Positions 1 through 14,869 of a stretch of 64,000 nucleotides of DNA are shown here, piece by piece; within the stretch, counting starts at the first letter, position 1, and the number at the start of each line of letters is the position of its first letter. Source of the stretch: Ctena decussata. Its lineage: Eukaryota > Mollusca > Bivalvia > Lucinida > Lucinidae. Both the position numbers and the translations under genes were made by a program. Below the pieces are notes generated by a model. That model was not told where the DNA came from and made no database searches. It saw nothing but the letters and a program-made list of their open reading frames with translations. Location: contig OZ022498.1 of NCBI GenBank assembly GCA_963989385.1, positions 1,123,501 to 1,187,500 on the forward strand. Direction: 5' to 3'.

Positions 1-56
1 CCTGCTTTGCACAAACATTAGAGTCTGCAGTGTGAGTGGATGAAAAGAATGATAGC

Positions 57-165
57 GCATTTCTCATGTCATTTTCCCAAAACAGTCCTCACATCAATTT
101 CCCAAAAAGTACATTTCTCGAATCATTTTCCCAAAATCATACATTCCTCACATGATTTTCCAAAA
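57..165. repeat. Short imperfect repeat of TTTCCCAAAA/ACATTYCTC motifs
   Basis: About four imperfect copies of a 25-35 base phrase (TCATTTTCCCAAAA followed by ACATTCCTC-like bases). The short open frame across it is best explained by the repeat. The rest of 1-300 shows nothing recognisable. Confidence 0.5.
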
Positions 166-559
166 AGCTCGGCATGTTGGCATACTGGCCTGGAAACCAA
201 CATAATAGCTCTCCCTAGGAAGGAAGTATACACCAAGTTTGACTATTGTAGGCCTTATATTTAGATGAGCATAAAATTTAATGCTGACAGCTGCAGGAAC
301 ATACAGACAGAAAGCCAAATACCGTAATTCTTCGGCTATAAGGTGAGTCATTTATATGAGGGGGGGGTTTTTTGGACTGTCTGGGTAAGTATTTAGCTTA
401 GCCTTGCCTATAAGATGGATCTAATTTTTGACAAATTCCCAAAAGGTCATCGCCAGTCATCAATGTCTAGATCCAATTAAACTGGTCAGTAATGTAAGTA
501 TCATATTAATGTGCATAAATATATTGGATAATTACCTCATTATTTACCGTACCATAGGT

Positions 560-1365
560 ATCCTTACCTAGTATAAGCATGAAAGTATAAGACACAGTAG
601 CCTCTTACTAAGCAAAGATCGTTTTTCCATAAGTCACATTTAGCTTTGCAACCTAACTCTGATATACACAACTCGAGGAACATGTCCGTATATCCAGTTT
701 GAAGATGAAAGGATCCAGTTTTTTTTTCATTGGCCACATATTTATCACAAATACGGTCAAGCATTCCTGCTGTGTATCCTTAAAATAGCACGTGGCCTTG
801 TGTTGATAAGATCTAAAAACACACCAGACCAAACAAATTGTGTCACAATGACCGGTACCTTTGATGTTACACTCAATACTCAAAACCCGCATCTCAGATT
901 ACATAATTGACCCAGACAGTTTTGATTTGGCAGATCACAACAGGGATTACCGACTCAACAGGTAGTCCTATAGATAAAGAGCCTTCTGGGGTTTTTTTGG
1001 GGTTTTTTTTACACCTAGGTTGGAAAACAAATACCTATGAGAACGTTTAGGAAAAAATAGTCGGATGATATTATTATACATTGTTTGCGGATTTGGAAAC
1101 CTAAACAAGAATTTAATGAGGGCACAGAGGAGTATGATTTGGCTTTGCCAGATGCAATCGCTGTTCTCATGTGGTATCATTTTCACGTGATCGGTACCTT
1201 ATGAATTGTTTACTGGATTTAGCAATCAACTACGGCATGTTCTGGTATGCATCAATCTGCGCAGCTTGACATACTTTGCGAGCAGCAATAAACTTTCACC
1301 TTGTATATATGAACATGTACATCAGGATTTTCCGTGAGCAGGTGCTCTCACGGACTTTGCAGAAA
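560..1365. other. No recognisable gene
   Basis: AT-rich sequence with only short open frames in all six frames. I see no exon-like conserved protein motif. It lies downstream of NDOR1 exon 3 on the minus strand, so it is probably intronic. Confidence 0.5.
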
Positions 1366-2590
1366 ATCGCCATGGTGTTTAAAGCCTTGTTTATAAGACG
1401 GGTGCAAATTTTTGGGGTCATTTCGGGGGGAAAAATCCCCGTCTTATAGTCGAAGAAATACGGTAGCTTCCTACAATTCAGTCGTAAGACAGGCTTCCTC
1501 CCCATCCAAAACCATCTCAGAAATCTAGTTCTATCTTACAAGATGGGTCTAGATATTTACGAGGATCATCCAAAAAGTTCTGTCACTGGACTCATAACTT
1601 TGCTCACAGACGTGATAGCTTACCACGGTTTGCAACAATCAAAAGAGCAATCTTTTATCTTTATACTGATATCAGGTAAATGGTGAAAACATGCCATCTG
1701 GTTTAGTTATAAGCTCAGATACAGACCTTATATTTGACACTGGCCTATTTTCACGATTTTTGTTTTTCTGCTGCCTTGCTTCATGCTGCATATCTCGTCA
1801 ATTACATATCGCAGGATTCTGAAATTTTCAGGGTTGCTGTCTGTTGCATTTTGTTGGACACTACATAAAAATCAGCGACTTCTGTTGATTATATGCGATG
1901 CAAAATATTGATATATGAAATATGGTGAAATTCGCAGTCACGTGATTTTCAAGGACCCACTGTGCCTTCATTTTTGGGATCTTTCTGAAATTTTGATTGA
2001 GAACACATTGTCATGATCTACTGCAGTACAGATATGCTTCAGAATTTGAAATATTGTACGTTTATGAAGCTTTTGAACTTAGAACATGACCCGGTCGATT
2101 TTCCTAAGGCGTTGTTTGCATAAAGTTGAGGTTACGAAATGCTGTAAACTCTTTAAAATGGACAGAATCGCTTGGAGATTTTTTCGTTGTCTTTATTAGC
2201 ACCTGAGATATTGTAGGCACCGGGCAGCGATAATAGACACCCCTTCATTGCTTATTGCCGGAGTTGCATCTACAAATTTGCCAGTCGGGTGAGGGTACCC
2301 TTCTTTTGATGCAGATTGTGAATGTTATGTCATTGATACAAGAATCAGTTTTTTACAGCTATGTGATAAAAAACAGGGTTTTTAAATGGTTTTTATTTTA
2401 GGTGAATCGCACTTTTCGTTTTCGAGATATAAGCCAGTGACAGAACTTTTTGGATGACCCTCGTAGAACTGTTTTGGAAGAGAAAACCCCATCTTATAGC
2501 TGAATTACAGAAGACTGATTTACATATTTGGAATAATTTTGGAGGGGGAAACCTGAAGTCCTATACCTGAATAAATGCAGTATATAGAAT
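1366..2590. repeat. Dispersed 'CTTATA..GAATAAATACGGT' repeat, interrupted
   Basis: Both flanks of the mariner-like element (1366-1559 and 2464-2590) belong to one dispersed family. It is recognisable by a phrase about a transcript-like TCTTATAGCTGAATTACA, then TTTACATATTTGG and AATTTTGGAGGG. Related copies lie near 3740-3890, 6715-6835 and 19675-19835. The intact order across the insertion point can be seen at 3752-3785. Confidence 0.55.
1560..2463. mobile_element. Non-autonomous mariner-like element (TA target site)
   Basis: Terminal inverted repeats of about 30 bases (CGAGGATCATCCAAAAAGTT at the left and its near-complement ending GGATGACCCTCG at the right) bound 904 bases. TA flanks both ends (1558-1559 and 2464-2465). 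The CGAGG..ATCCAAAAAGTT terminus and TA duplication are typical of Tc1/mariner elements. No transposase-length frame or DDE motif is visible inside, so it is non-autonomous or heavily decayed. It sits inside an older dispersed repeat. Confidence 0.8.
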
Positions 2591-2666
2591 CTGCTTAATA
2601 AAGAAAGTGTGGTAAAATTTATAACAGGAGGTAAATGATAACCCACTTGTGACCAAAAATGATTAA

Positions 2667-2905
2667 TGAGTCACAGCATGACAAAACCAACAAAGTGGCA
2701 TGTGCACCATGTGAAGACTCTGATCAGCCTGGGCATACACCCAGTCTTATCAGAGTCTTTGCTGTCTGCATGGAGCTAGCTTAGACCCTAAGCTACCCTT
2801 TAAGCACACAGCAAAAACTCAGATCAGACTGAGCAGATGCCTAGGCTGATCTGAGTCTTTGCTGGATGCTAATGCCACTTATTGGTTTTGTTGTGTAGTA
2901 GCTCA
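2667..2905. mobile_element. Fold-back MITE family B, copy 1
   Basis: Ends read TGAGTCACAGC..GACAAAACCAAC and the near-complement GTTGGTTTTG..GCTCA. The interior has two further inverted modules around GATCAGCCTGGGCAT and CAGACTGAGCAGATGCC. The same about 235-base structure recurs at 6428, 27130, 28085, 49428, 52061 and 54385, with partial copies at 21597 and 51079. It has no coding capacity. Confidence 0.8.
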
Positions 2906-3689
2906 GATAATATACAGCTCTCACAGCTGCAGTGATAATGGGAGCAACTCATGATAATTATAGGAGACTGTTTTTCCAACCATATCTATTAGGCTATAAG
3001 ACAGGGGTTCCACCCTGCAAAACAACCCAAAACTCTAGATACACCTTATAAGCCCTAGATTGCTTCATTTCTTTGTGTTTGGTGGGCACTATATAAATGG
3101 GGCAAGCACCGGTCTACCTGCTATGAGTCTCTGTGATGATATCACTGCACTGACATGACTAAGCAGTGAATGATATTTATCTTGGAGGATTGTTAATGTA
3201 GTCCATATAGTCTTTAACGTGGTGTATATCCCAGAGCTCCCAATTAGATGGGTGTTTGGGGATGTTCCTTATTTCTCAGTGAAAACATGTTGTTACTCTT
3301 CATTGGAGATCTCGACAATCGGTTCTAGTGAGGGGTCGCAAAGTTGTTGTTTTTTTTTGTGTGTTGGGGGGGTGGGGAGTTGTTTTTTGCTGGGGGGTGG
3401 GGGGTGGGGGGGTGCAGATTTGGGCCTGCTTACCCTTATTGTTTGGAGCACTGATGTCCACTTTGATACAGTAAAGAGTGGTGTTGACTGAAATGTTCAT
3501 ATACTAGTATCTTATATTATCTCATTGAGACTCTTTTAAGGCTAGTATTTAAAATTATCCTAATTGTATCACACATACGGAACTTGTATCATCTGTTGGA
3601 AGGTATGCTTTTTGATCTTGTATCTCTTATTTTGCTCATGTTCTGTCATTTGGAATTCTTTCCTTGATTGGTTTATTTCTCATTCTGTA
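2906..3689. other. No gene; G-rich tract
   Basis: No coding signal. A G-run region at about 3365-3415 (GGGGGGTGGGG repeated) could form G-quadruplexes and explains the open frame across it. Confidence 0.45.
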
Positions 3690-3750
3690 ACACTATATGT
3701 GCTCCTAAGAGGGCCGAAAATTCTTAATAAAGAGCTTGTATCTTGTATAA
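3690..3750 (+). mobile_element. LINE 3' end remnant (GGGCCGAAAATTCTTAATAAA)
   Basis: The phrase GGGCCGAAAATTCTTAATAA followed by AGCTTGTATCTTGTAT recurs at 8437-8477 and 51563-51606. Shared 3' ends with different upstream sequence are what 5'-truncated non-LTR retrotransposons leave. The clade cannot be told from this length. Confidence 0.55.
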
Positions 3751-3956
3751 GATGGATCCAGATTTTACAGATTGTTTTGGAAGGAGACAGTCCAATTAAC
3801 AGAAGAATTACATGACTGGTTCAGGTATTTTGGTCATTCTGGAGAATGACAAAAAACGCTGTCTTATACATGTAGTTCAGTAGTTATAGCAAATACAAGT
3901 TATCTCCAAGCCATCACAAAATACTCCCTTACCTCTAACTTTGAGTAATGTACTCA

Positions 3957-7985
<4,029 letters not shown>

Positions 7986-7994
7986 TTAAACTCC

Positions 7995-8175
7995 TTTCTT
8001 AACAGGGATCAACCCTTAAATGGCAGAACTTGCTCCTCCAGGAAACAATTCTTTCCTGTCAGACTAGGCACCTTCTTGGAAGGTTTTCATCATCCAGGGA
8101 AGCAAAGAGGAGGTCATGGAAGTTGTCCTCCTTAATAAAAACAGAAAAACAAGGTGTACCCATACACCTAAATGT
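7995..8175. repeat. Dispersed repeat P, copy 2
   Basis: GGGATCAACCCTTAAATGG..., GAAGCAAAGAGGAGGTCATG and GTACCCATACACC resemble the copy at 5860-6055. Confidence 0.45.
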
Positions 8176-8419
8176 TTAGAAACCCTGAGAATTATGTTTA
8201 TACCTCTTTCCTCCCCCCAACCCCCTCCCCTCAAATAAAATCCATATGTTTAGGAGGTTTTGCCTGTACATGACTTGACCAATAGGCAGATGGACACAAG
8301 GACTTACTTATAGACATGAATTACTTAATGACATTTGAACATTTTATGAATGCATGGATGTGGGGGAAGAGGGGGGGGGGGGGCATTAACAGGTTTATAT
8401 GGCGACATACATATTATAT

Positions 8420-8480
8420 GCCTCTATGTATGCTCCTATGTGGGCCGAAAATTCGAAATAAAGATCTTGTATTCTTGTGA
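8420..8480 (+). mobile_element. LINE 3' end remnant
   Basis: TGTGGGCCGAAAATTCGAAA, then TAAAGATCTTGTATTCTTG. Same 3' end as at 3690-3750 and 51550-51608. Confidence 0.5.
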
Positions 8481-8607
8481 GGTGGGATTATCCATTAGTA
8501 TAAAAGGGTATAAATAACCCAACATCGTTAATTTAATAAAATTTTCCTTTTTCTTCCCGTAAAAGTAAAATTAATTTATATTACAAAAAAAAAATACTGT
8601 CTCAAAG

Positions 8608-9237
8608 CAGGTTAGGGAGAAGCTCAAATGGAGCTATATAGCCCGATCGAGCTATATAGCCTGATCGAGGTATAGAAATTGCATTATAATTTGAAAATTC
8701 TTCACCTGAATCCATTTTGAATATAATTGCAAAATTTTGAGTACTGTGCTTTCAATATTGATGAAAATCATGTTGGAATGAAAAGCAATTTGACTTTTCT
8801 GCCGTTGTGTTTTTGTGAAAGAACCACATGTTTATGTAAACATGTTTCTTCCCATTCCCCTGACATTTCTATAAATTATAAGTATTTATGTGTACTTGCA
8901 GTCCAATGATACCTCTGAGATGATCCCAGCGTAGCAGGCATGTAAACCATGACACAGAAGTGGATATATCTGTCTAGTTTGAGGGGGCATCTCAAAGATA
9001 TTTTTGTATTTAAATTTTCCTCAATTTGCATAAAACGCAACAGTAGAAGTTTTTTTTTTTTACAAAATCATAAAAGGTTTGTCACCCTTTATACTGTTGT
9101 TCATATCAAATTCTGCAGTTCAGCTTCAGTGCAATGCAGAAGCAATAATGCTTTAATTTCCTTTCATTTTTATACCTCAATCAGGCTAAATAGCTCGATC
9201 GGGCTATATAGCTCCATTTGAGCTTCTCCCTAACCTG
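8608..9237. mobile_element. 630-bp TIR element with CAAAG target duplication
   Basis: About 70-base inverted arms: CAGGTTAGGGAGAAGCTCAA at the left, and at the right the complement ending CTTCTCCCTAACCTG. Each arm contains GATCGAGCTATATAGC modules. CAAAG flanks both ends (8603-8607 and 9238-9242). The interior is AT-rich with no transposase, so it is non-autonomous. The superfamily is not clear from a 5-base duplication. Confidence 0.75.
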
Positions 9238-9242
9238 CAAAG

Positions 9243-9746
9243 GGCCGTTAAACCCAAAACAACCAACCAACCAACTACAAAAAAAAGAAATAATGTAAGC
9301 AAAACATATGTATAATACATTATATTTAGCGAAACAACCAGGGTGTAGGGGCGAAACGACCAGGCTCTATTTTAGAGGCGAAATAATCAGGGGCGGAGGG
9401 ACTAGGGGGGAAATGGTTTGGGGGCGAAACGTCTTGTTACCTTTAAAATACACTGAGACACAGCAAACAAAATCAGAGCTTTGTAAATTTATTTGATTAA
9501 GTCCTTCCCCAGCTCAAGCCTCCTCCACCCCCTCCCTTATGTCTTCTTGAGCCTCTGGGGGTATTTAACAGATTCGGGCGAGCACTGGTACATCACGGCT
9601 ACACATTCGAAGTTAAGGGCAAGCACCTTCTCTCCAACTGTTCTTCTGTTGAGATGGCACTACAATCAGGAGCTGAAAAAATGTTTCCGACACTGGATTT
9701 AGTCGTATGGTTGGCAAGCCCTCCTTAATCTGACAATAAACAAAAT
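9243..9746. other. No recognisable gene
   Basis: Contains a G-rich stretch with repeated GGGGCGAAAC-like phrases (9340-9440). The open frames are short and unlike any family I know. Confidence 0.4.
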
Positions 9747-11379
9747 ACTAATTGGCTAATAACAGGGTCATACTTGATTCAGCAAATTCAGAGTACTCCG
9801 GGTACTCCAGAACATTGGCTTAAATCAAGTAACATGGAGTATTTCAATACACTTGATTTACATGTGCGGAGTACTCCAGTACACTCTCATGTAGCCTAGC
9901 CACTAGGCGAAGAAGTTATATCAGTCAGCCATACTATTTTCCCAGTTCTTACCACTGTGTTCTTACAGCTAGTCTATACTTATAGGTCGACTTCTTCGCC
10001 TAGCTTGGAGCGATATTGGTACCTCGCAAGATCTAGCGAGGGCATTTATCAGCTTCACAGCCACTGTCAAGTATTGCCATTTAAATGGTTTTGGTGTTTA
10101 CACAGATAATTGTTACATCTGGAAGGAGGGAAAACCATGAACTTATCAAGGTTCAAATCAAAGACCAACATTCTAGTTAGGGCGCTATTATTGGCACCAC
10201 GTGAGCATGAACCTTAGACCATATGTGTACAATAGATACCAAAATTAGCCTGTGCGTCTGTGTGAACTATTCAGTCTACACTTATTTATGTATAAATTCC
10301 GCCAGACTTATAAATTGTAAAAGTGAATAAAGAACAATGTGTGGATGTGCAGGCTGATCCAATTCTATTCTGTTCGCAGATGCCAAATGATACGTTTTCA
10401 TGCGACACCAACAATTTAGGAAATGAATTTTGATGCAGTGAATTAAGCAAACATGGTAGACCTTGATGAGGCAGTTCCTCATGAGCCGCCTGTTCTGGGT
10501 CTACACAGTTTGCCATTTAGTCTTTGAATTCTCAGTATGATATAGTTTGGTTAAAATATTTTTGAAATTTTGCAAACGTAAATTTTGTCATAGGCTTTTT
10601 TGGCACTCTAGCCTAGTTTGTCTATTGCACACATTGTACAAGGATATAAAGGGTGACAGATTGCTAGATTTTAATGCATTTTAGATGCTGAGCAGACACA
10701 CCTTTTGGAAGATTCGACTTGTCCAAGTTAAAGCGATCAAAATACCAAAATCACTTGACATATTCAACGTATTTAGATACACAGACACGGACCCTTGTAC
10801 TGATTTATTCTTTAAAAGTAGTCATTATTATTATTATCATTATTGCTATAAGGCAAGGGGTGGGATTATTATTATTATTATTGTTATAAGGCAATGTGGG
10901 GTGGGAGATAAGCATGGGACATTCATATAATTTGCCGCAAATTTTTAGCAAATTCAAATGAAACATTAGATTGGATAAATTTATATTAGTGATCAAAACA
11001 TTTGAAATTTTATGCCTCTGCTAAAATTGCTGCATCTGCTTAAAAAACGACAGAAGCATCTTTTCTAGATATATGTATTCCCAAATATTTTGTCTTCATC
11101 TTTTTAAAATATTTAACCAAGTTTGTCATTTGCTCTTATTTTACCAAGTTCAGTGTATAACAGGGATGTGTTTTTCTGCATCACATAGCACCTTTGCTAT
11201 AAAATATGTAGACCCCAGGATTTAGACAGATCTATTATATTCCAAAAAAGTTTGCTTTAAGTACCTGAAGTACTATAAAAGCCTTCTTGGCATAATTACC
11301 ATAAATTTTGTGACACCATGATAGATTACAATAATTATCCTAAGTATTAATGAGGTTATCTTACTAAAATATTGATGGA

Positions 11380-12003
11380 ATGGCAGACAGTGCAGTCCCT
11401 GATCAGAATGCTCTATGCTTATGCACTTATGTTCCTACATTTAGGGTCATTACGGTAGTAAATGCCATACCAATGCAGTGCAGTTCAGGCCCAGATCAGA
11501 ATGCTCTATGCTCAGGCAATTATGTTCCAACATTTAGGGTCATTACGGTAGTAAATGCCATACCAATGCAGCGCAGTGCAGGCCCTGATCAGAATACTCT
11601 ATGTTCAGGAAATTATGTTCCAAAATTTAGGGTCATTACGGTAGTAAATGGCATACCAATGCAGTGCAGTGCAGGCCCTGATCAGAATACTCTATGTTCA
11701 GGCAATTATGTTCCAACATTTAGGGTCATTACGGTAGTAAATGCCATACCAATGCAGTGCAGTGCAGGCCCTGATCAGAATACTATATGTTCAGGCAATT
11801 ATGTTCCAACATTTAGGGTCATTACGGTAGTAAATGGCATACCAATGCAGTGCAGTGCAGGCCCTGATTAGAATACTCTATGTTCAGGCAATTATGTTCC
11901 AACATTTAGGGTCATTACGGTAGTAAATGCCATACCAATGCAGTGCAGTGCAGGCCCTGATCAGAATACTCTATGTTCAGGCAATTATGTTCCAACATTT
12001 TTT
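11380..12003 (+). repeat. 93-bp minisatellite, about 6.7 copies
   Basis: CAATGCAG anchors recur at 11471, 11564, 11657, 11750, 11843 and 11936, exactly 93 bases apart. The last unit breaks off in a T/A-rich run. Because 93 is 31 codons, one frame stays open for five units and looks like a 163-residue repeat protein. I take it as non-coding. Degenerate single units appear at about 22265 and 24620. Confidence 0.9.
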
Positions 12004-12239
12004 TAAAAAAAAGAAAAAAATAAGAAGAACAAAATACAAATCATTGCCAATCGTAACATATTTCAACCTCTAAATCAGGCTACTGGCTGTTTCTTCCGAA
12101 AGAATTGAAAAGGTTTTCATTCTGGAATCTGTAAAATGATTATGTAAATAAATTCTCTGACCTGACCAGCAGAGGAATTAGGAAGGGGCAATTTGATAGC
12201 AATAAATGTCAATCACTCTAATGGGAAGGTTTTGTAAAG

Positions 12240-12358
12240 TACTAGTCTGATAATGTATATATCAGAAAAGGAGCAGATTCAAGTTTTATAGACTAGCCAG
12301 AGAAAAGAAGAAAAAAAAAGTTAATTCTTTTTCTTTTCATTATCAGACTAGCGCTAGT
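12240..12358. repeat. Small inverted repeat (ACTAGTCTGATAATG)
   Basis: ACTAGTCTGATAATG at 12241 pairs with CATTATCAGACTAG near 12350, around a purine-rich centre. Probably a very short MITE. Confidence 0.55.
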
Positions 12359-12823
12359 CTAACTCTCATGTAAATCAAGTGATGTTTTGATGTGTATTTG
12401 ATGAAAATCAACACAAAAGGCGCATAAAATAAGAATTACGAGCAATTTAAGTCCTATTCCTTTACAGGGGCCTAAAATATGATGACGGAATTCAATAAAA
12501 TATTTAGTGTCATGCAAACCATTCAAAAATAAGTTTCAAAGATCTTACGGTAGTTTGCATAATAGTTCAATAAATTTGATTTCAGTTGCTCATGATCTTA
12601 ATATTTTATCTGAAATGCTCCCAAAATATGATATAGGAACAACTGAGCAGAAATTTAAAGTCGGCCATATTGGATAGATCACGTGACTGTTCTACTCCGA
12701 CCACACCACCTCGGAAGGTGGTGTACTCAGAACAGCTTCTGCACAGCTGTTCTCTGATACTTGATTGTCAGAGTAAAAAGCGTACTCTGAACAGGTGAAT
12801 CAAGTACGACCCAGCACTAATTG

Positions 12824-13650
12824 CCTGAACTTTCGACCTTCACCTTTGAGGTAAATAAAAGTTTCGTAATTAGAGATTTTCAGTGCTAATTTAAATAGTT
12901 AAAGCATTTATTAGTTAAAATAATTATAAAATATATTTATTTGCCTATCTGAAGTGACCGATTTCTTATTTATCTACACAAACTGAGAAATAATAAAGAA
13001 ACAATGCATACGAACTTTTCAGTGAGTTGACATCGAATCATATATATTCGCGACACAAGGAAAAAGGTCTGAAGGTATATTTTTCCTTGTTTCTTTGTGG
13101 AATCAAATTGCTTTTCTTCCTTATATTAGTGAAATTTCCAATTAGTTTGAACCTCGCATAACTATGTATTTAGGCACAGCCTAGAACGGGCATGGCATTT
13201 TAGGTCTAGCTTCGCTTCAACTGCAATGAGGATTCTTGTTAAAATCCACAAGGCAGACTTCTTGACAACGGTTAGACTTTGTGCCCACGTGGCGTCAGAC
13301 GTTCCAAATCAAAATAAACTTGGGATGTGAATGTCAAGTAAAAGTCCAACGTGTTTACACTGTACATACAGTACCTTAGATAAGGTGCGTATCCGCGTAT
13401 TTACGCAATTAAAATGTCTTAAACAGCAATTAAGATCTATTCAAAGCATGCAGAAATGCAAAACGAAATATCTGGAGCGTATCAGTTTTATCCCGTGAGA
13501 TTGGAACTGATGACACATGGTGAAATTATTGTGACTTTGCGCTGGTTCTCTGCGCCAAGCGCACTGAGTGAATGTTGTTTATAATAATAGTTTATGTGAA
13601 TACAGTAGGTGTGTAAACACGTGAGGCGAGAAATTAAGACACAAATGGGG
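12824..13650. other. No gene; possible promoter motifs
   Basis: No coding signal. CACGTG (13286-13291) overlaps GGCGTCAG, and GCGTATCCGCG follows at 13387. It lies between the divergent NDOR1 and TMEM203 genes and could hold remnants of their promoter. I see no proof of that. Confidence 0.3.
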
Positions 13651-13660
13651 TAATTATCAA

Positions 13661-14163
13661 GAATTAGGGACATAACGGACCACGGACAAAACGGACCACG
13701 GACATAACGGACCACGTTTGGGACAAAACGGACCACATTCAGGACGGAACGGACCATGTTCAGGACAAAACGGACCACGTTTAAGGCCAAAACGGACCAC
13801 GTTCAGATCTTCCGTTAACCTTGAGAAAGCATGTTTTATTTTAGTTGCAACACTAATAAAGAAATTTACATGCTTAAAAGATAAAAATCTTACCATCAAA
13901 TTAATTAGATAGTTGCGACAACCAAAGATAGTTGAGATCATGAACAGTAGTCAAATAATTGTGACCATTTAACATTGTCTTTGATAATTATATACTCCTT
14001 AATCTTTTAATTGGCACCAATTAATGGTCTGGCTTGTCTTCTAGCGTGGTCCGTCTGGTCCTGAAACGTGGTCCATTTTGTCCTGAAGCGTGGTCCGTTT
14101 TGTCCTAACCGTGGTCCGTTTTGTCTGGTCTGTTTTGTCCATGGTCCGTTTTGTCCAAGTACC
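13661..14163. mobile_element. 503-bp fold-back element with 9-bp target duplication (MULE-like)
   Basis: The left arm is a run of about six GGACAAAACGGACCAC units. The right arm is the same run reversed (GTGGTCCGTTTTGTCC). AATTATCAA flanks both ends exactly (13652-13660 and 14164-14172). A 9-base duplication and long, internally tandem inverted arms are typical of Mutator-like fold-back elements. Open frames over the arms come from the repeat. Confidence 0.8.
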
Positions 14164-14337
14164 AATTATCAACAAGATAACCACTAACTAGGCAAGCCAA
14201 AAAAGTGAATCCCGAGGCTCAGTAACATAAAATAAGTGGCTATCTAAGCGATTTCACACCCATAGACTAGTGAATTATATCATTCTGGATGTGATCATTC
14301 CATGTGATATGGCATTTCTTTGTGGAATCATCAATTG

Positions 14338-14498
14338 TGTGACGGTAGAAGGTCACAGATATAAATAGATATGCAAATTACAAACTCGGTAGTTTGTGGT
14401 CGAGTAAATGTTGGGGTATATAAGCAAATAAACCGCCCTTGGTGGGTGAGCATGCTTTTCCACTGACGGGGTTTCTTTGCAGGTCGGCCCACGTTACA
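14338..14498 (+). repeat. TRIM LTR 1 with octamer, TATA box and polyA signal
   Basis: Contains a perfect octamer ATGCAAAT (14371-14378), TATATAAG (14417-14424) and AATAAA (14427-14432). The TGT..ACA ends are typical of LTRs. Confidence 0.85.
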
Positions 14499-14500
14499 TT

Positions 14501-14518
14501 TGGTGGCAGCGGTGGGAT
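14501..14518 (+). promoter_or_regulatory. Primer-binding site, tRNA-Leu type (unit 1)
   Basis: TGGTGGCAGCGGTGGGAT lies two bases after LTR 1. It is complementary to the 3' end of an animal tRNA-Leu (..ATCCCACCGCTGCCA plus CCA, as I recall it). Confidence 0.85.
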
Positions 14519-14519
14519 A

Positions 14520-14603
14520 ATGACAACTGCCAGACCGGAGTTGCCTTACCCATGTAATTCCCAGGCCAAGTCTCGGGACGAGACTTCTCGGAGGGGAAAG
14601 TAA
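14520..14603 (+). CDS. 27-codon open frame in TRIM internal region (unit 1)
   Basis: The frame starts MTTARPELP immediately after the primer-binding site and ends SRRGK-stop, with its TAA touching the next LTR. Unit 2 (14786-14869) keeps the same frame with one substitution (Cys to Phe). It may be a relic fusing the start of gag to the end of the parental internal region, or chance. No function is claimed. Confidence 0.3.
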   Translation: MTTARPELPYPCNSQAKSRDETSRRGK

Positions 14604-14764
14604 TGTGACGGTAGAAGGTCACAGATATAAATAGATATGCAAATTACAAACTCGGTAGTTTGTGGTCGAGTAAATGTTGGGGTATATAAGCAAATAAACC
14701 GCCCTTGGTGGGTGAGCATGCTTTTCCACTGACGGGGTTTCTTTGCAGGTCGGCCCACGCTACA
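14604..14764 (+). repeat. TRIM LTR 2
   Basis: Matches LTR 1 except for one base near the end (ACGCTACA instead of ACGTTACA). Shared by both units of the array. Confidence 0.85.
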
Positions 14765-14766
14765 TT

Positions 14767-14784
14767 TGGTGGCAGCGGTGGGAT
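14767..14784 (+). promoter_or_regulatory. Primer-binding site, tRNA-Leu type (unit 2)
   Basis: Second copy of TGGTGGCAGCGGTGGGAT, two bases after LTR 2. Confidence 0.85.
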
Positions 14785-14785
14785 A

Positions 14786-14869
14786 ATGACAACTGCCAGA
14801 CCGGAGTTGCCTTACCCATTTAATTCCCAGGCCAAGTCTCGGGACGAGACTTCTCGGAGGGGAAAGTAA
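14786..14869 (+). CDS. 27-codon open frame in TRIM internal region (unit 2)
   Basis: Same frame as at 14520-14603, with a TGT to TTT codon change. Its TAA again abuts the following LTR. Confidence 0.3.
   Translation: MTTARPELPYPFNSQAKSRDETSRRGK

Larger units (their letters stand above)
9755..12815. mobile_element. Candidate 3-kb TIR element with 8-base flanks
   Basis: GGGTCATACTTGATTCA near the left end is matched by TGAATCAAGTACGACCC at the right, and TTCAGAGTAC by GTACTCTGAA. ACTAATTG occurs exactly at both outer flanks (9747-9754 and 12816-12823), which would suit a hAT-type duplication. The left end has about seven extra bases before the repeat, so the boundary is uncertain. It carries the 93-bp minisatellite and no transposase. 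Confidence 0.5.

Noticed and set aside
11380..11871. 163-residue repeat protein frame (31-residue units)
   Set aside because: The 93-base minisatellite is a multiple of three, so one frame stays open automatically. A later unit has a stop, and there is no start context or similarity to a family.
13488..13941. Overlapping frames with VVRFVLNVVR-like repeats
   Set aside because: Produced by the tandem arm units of the fold-back element.
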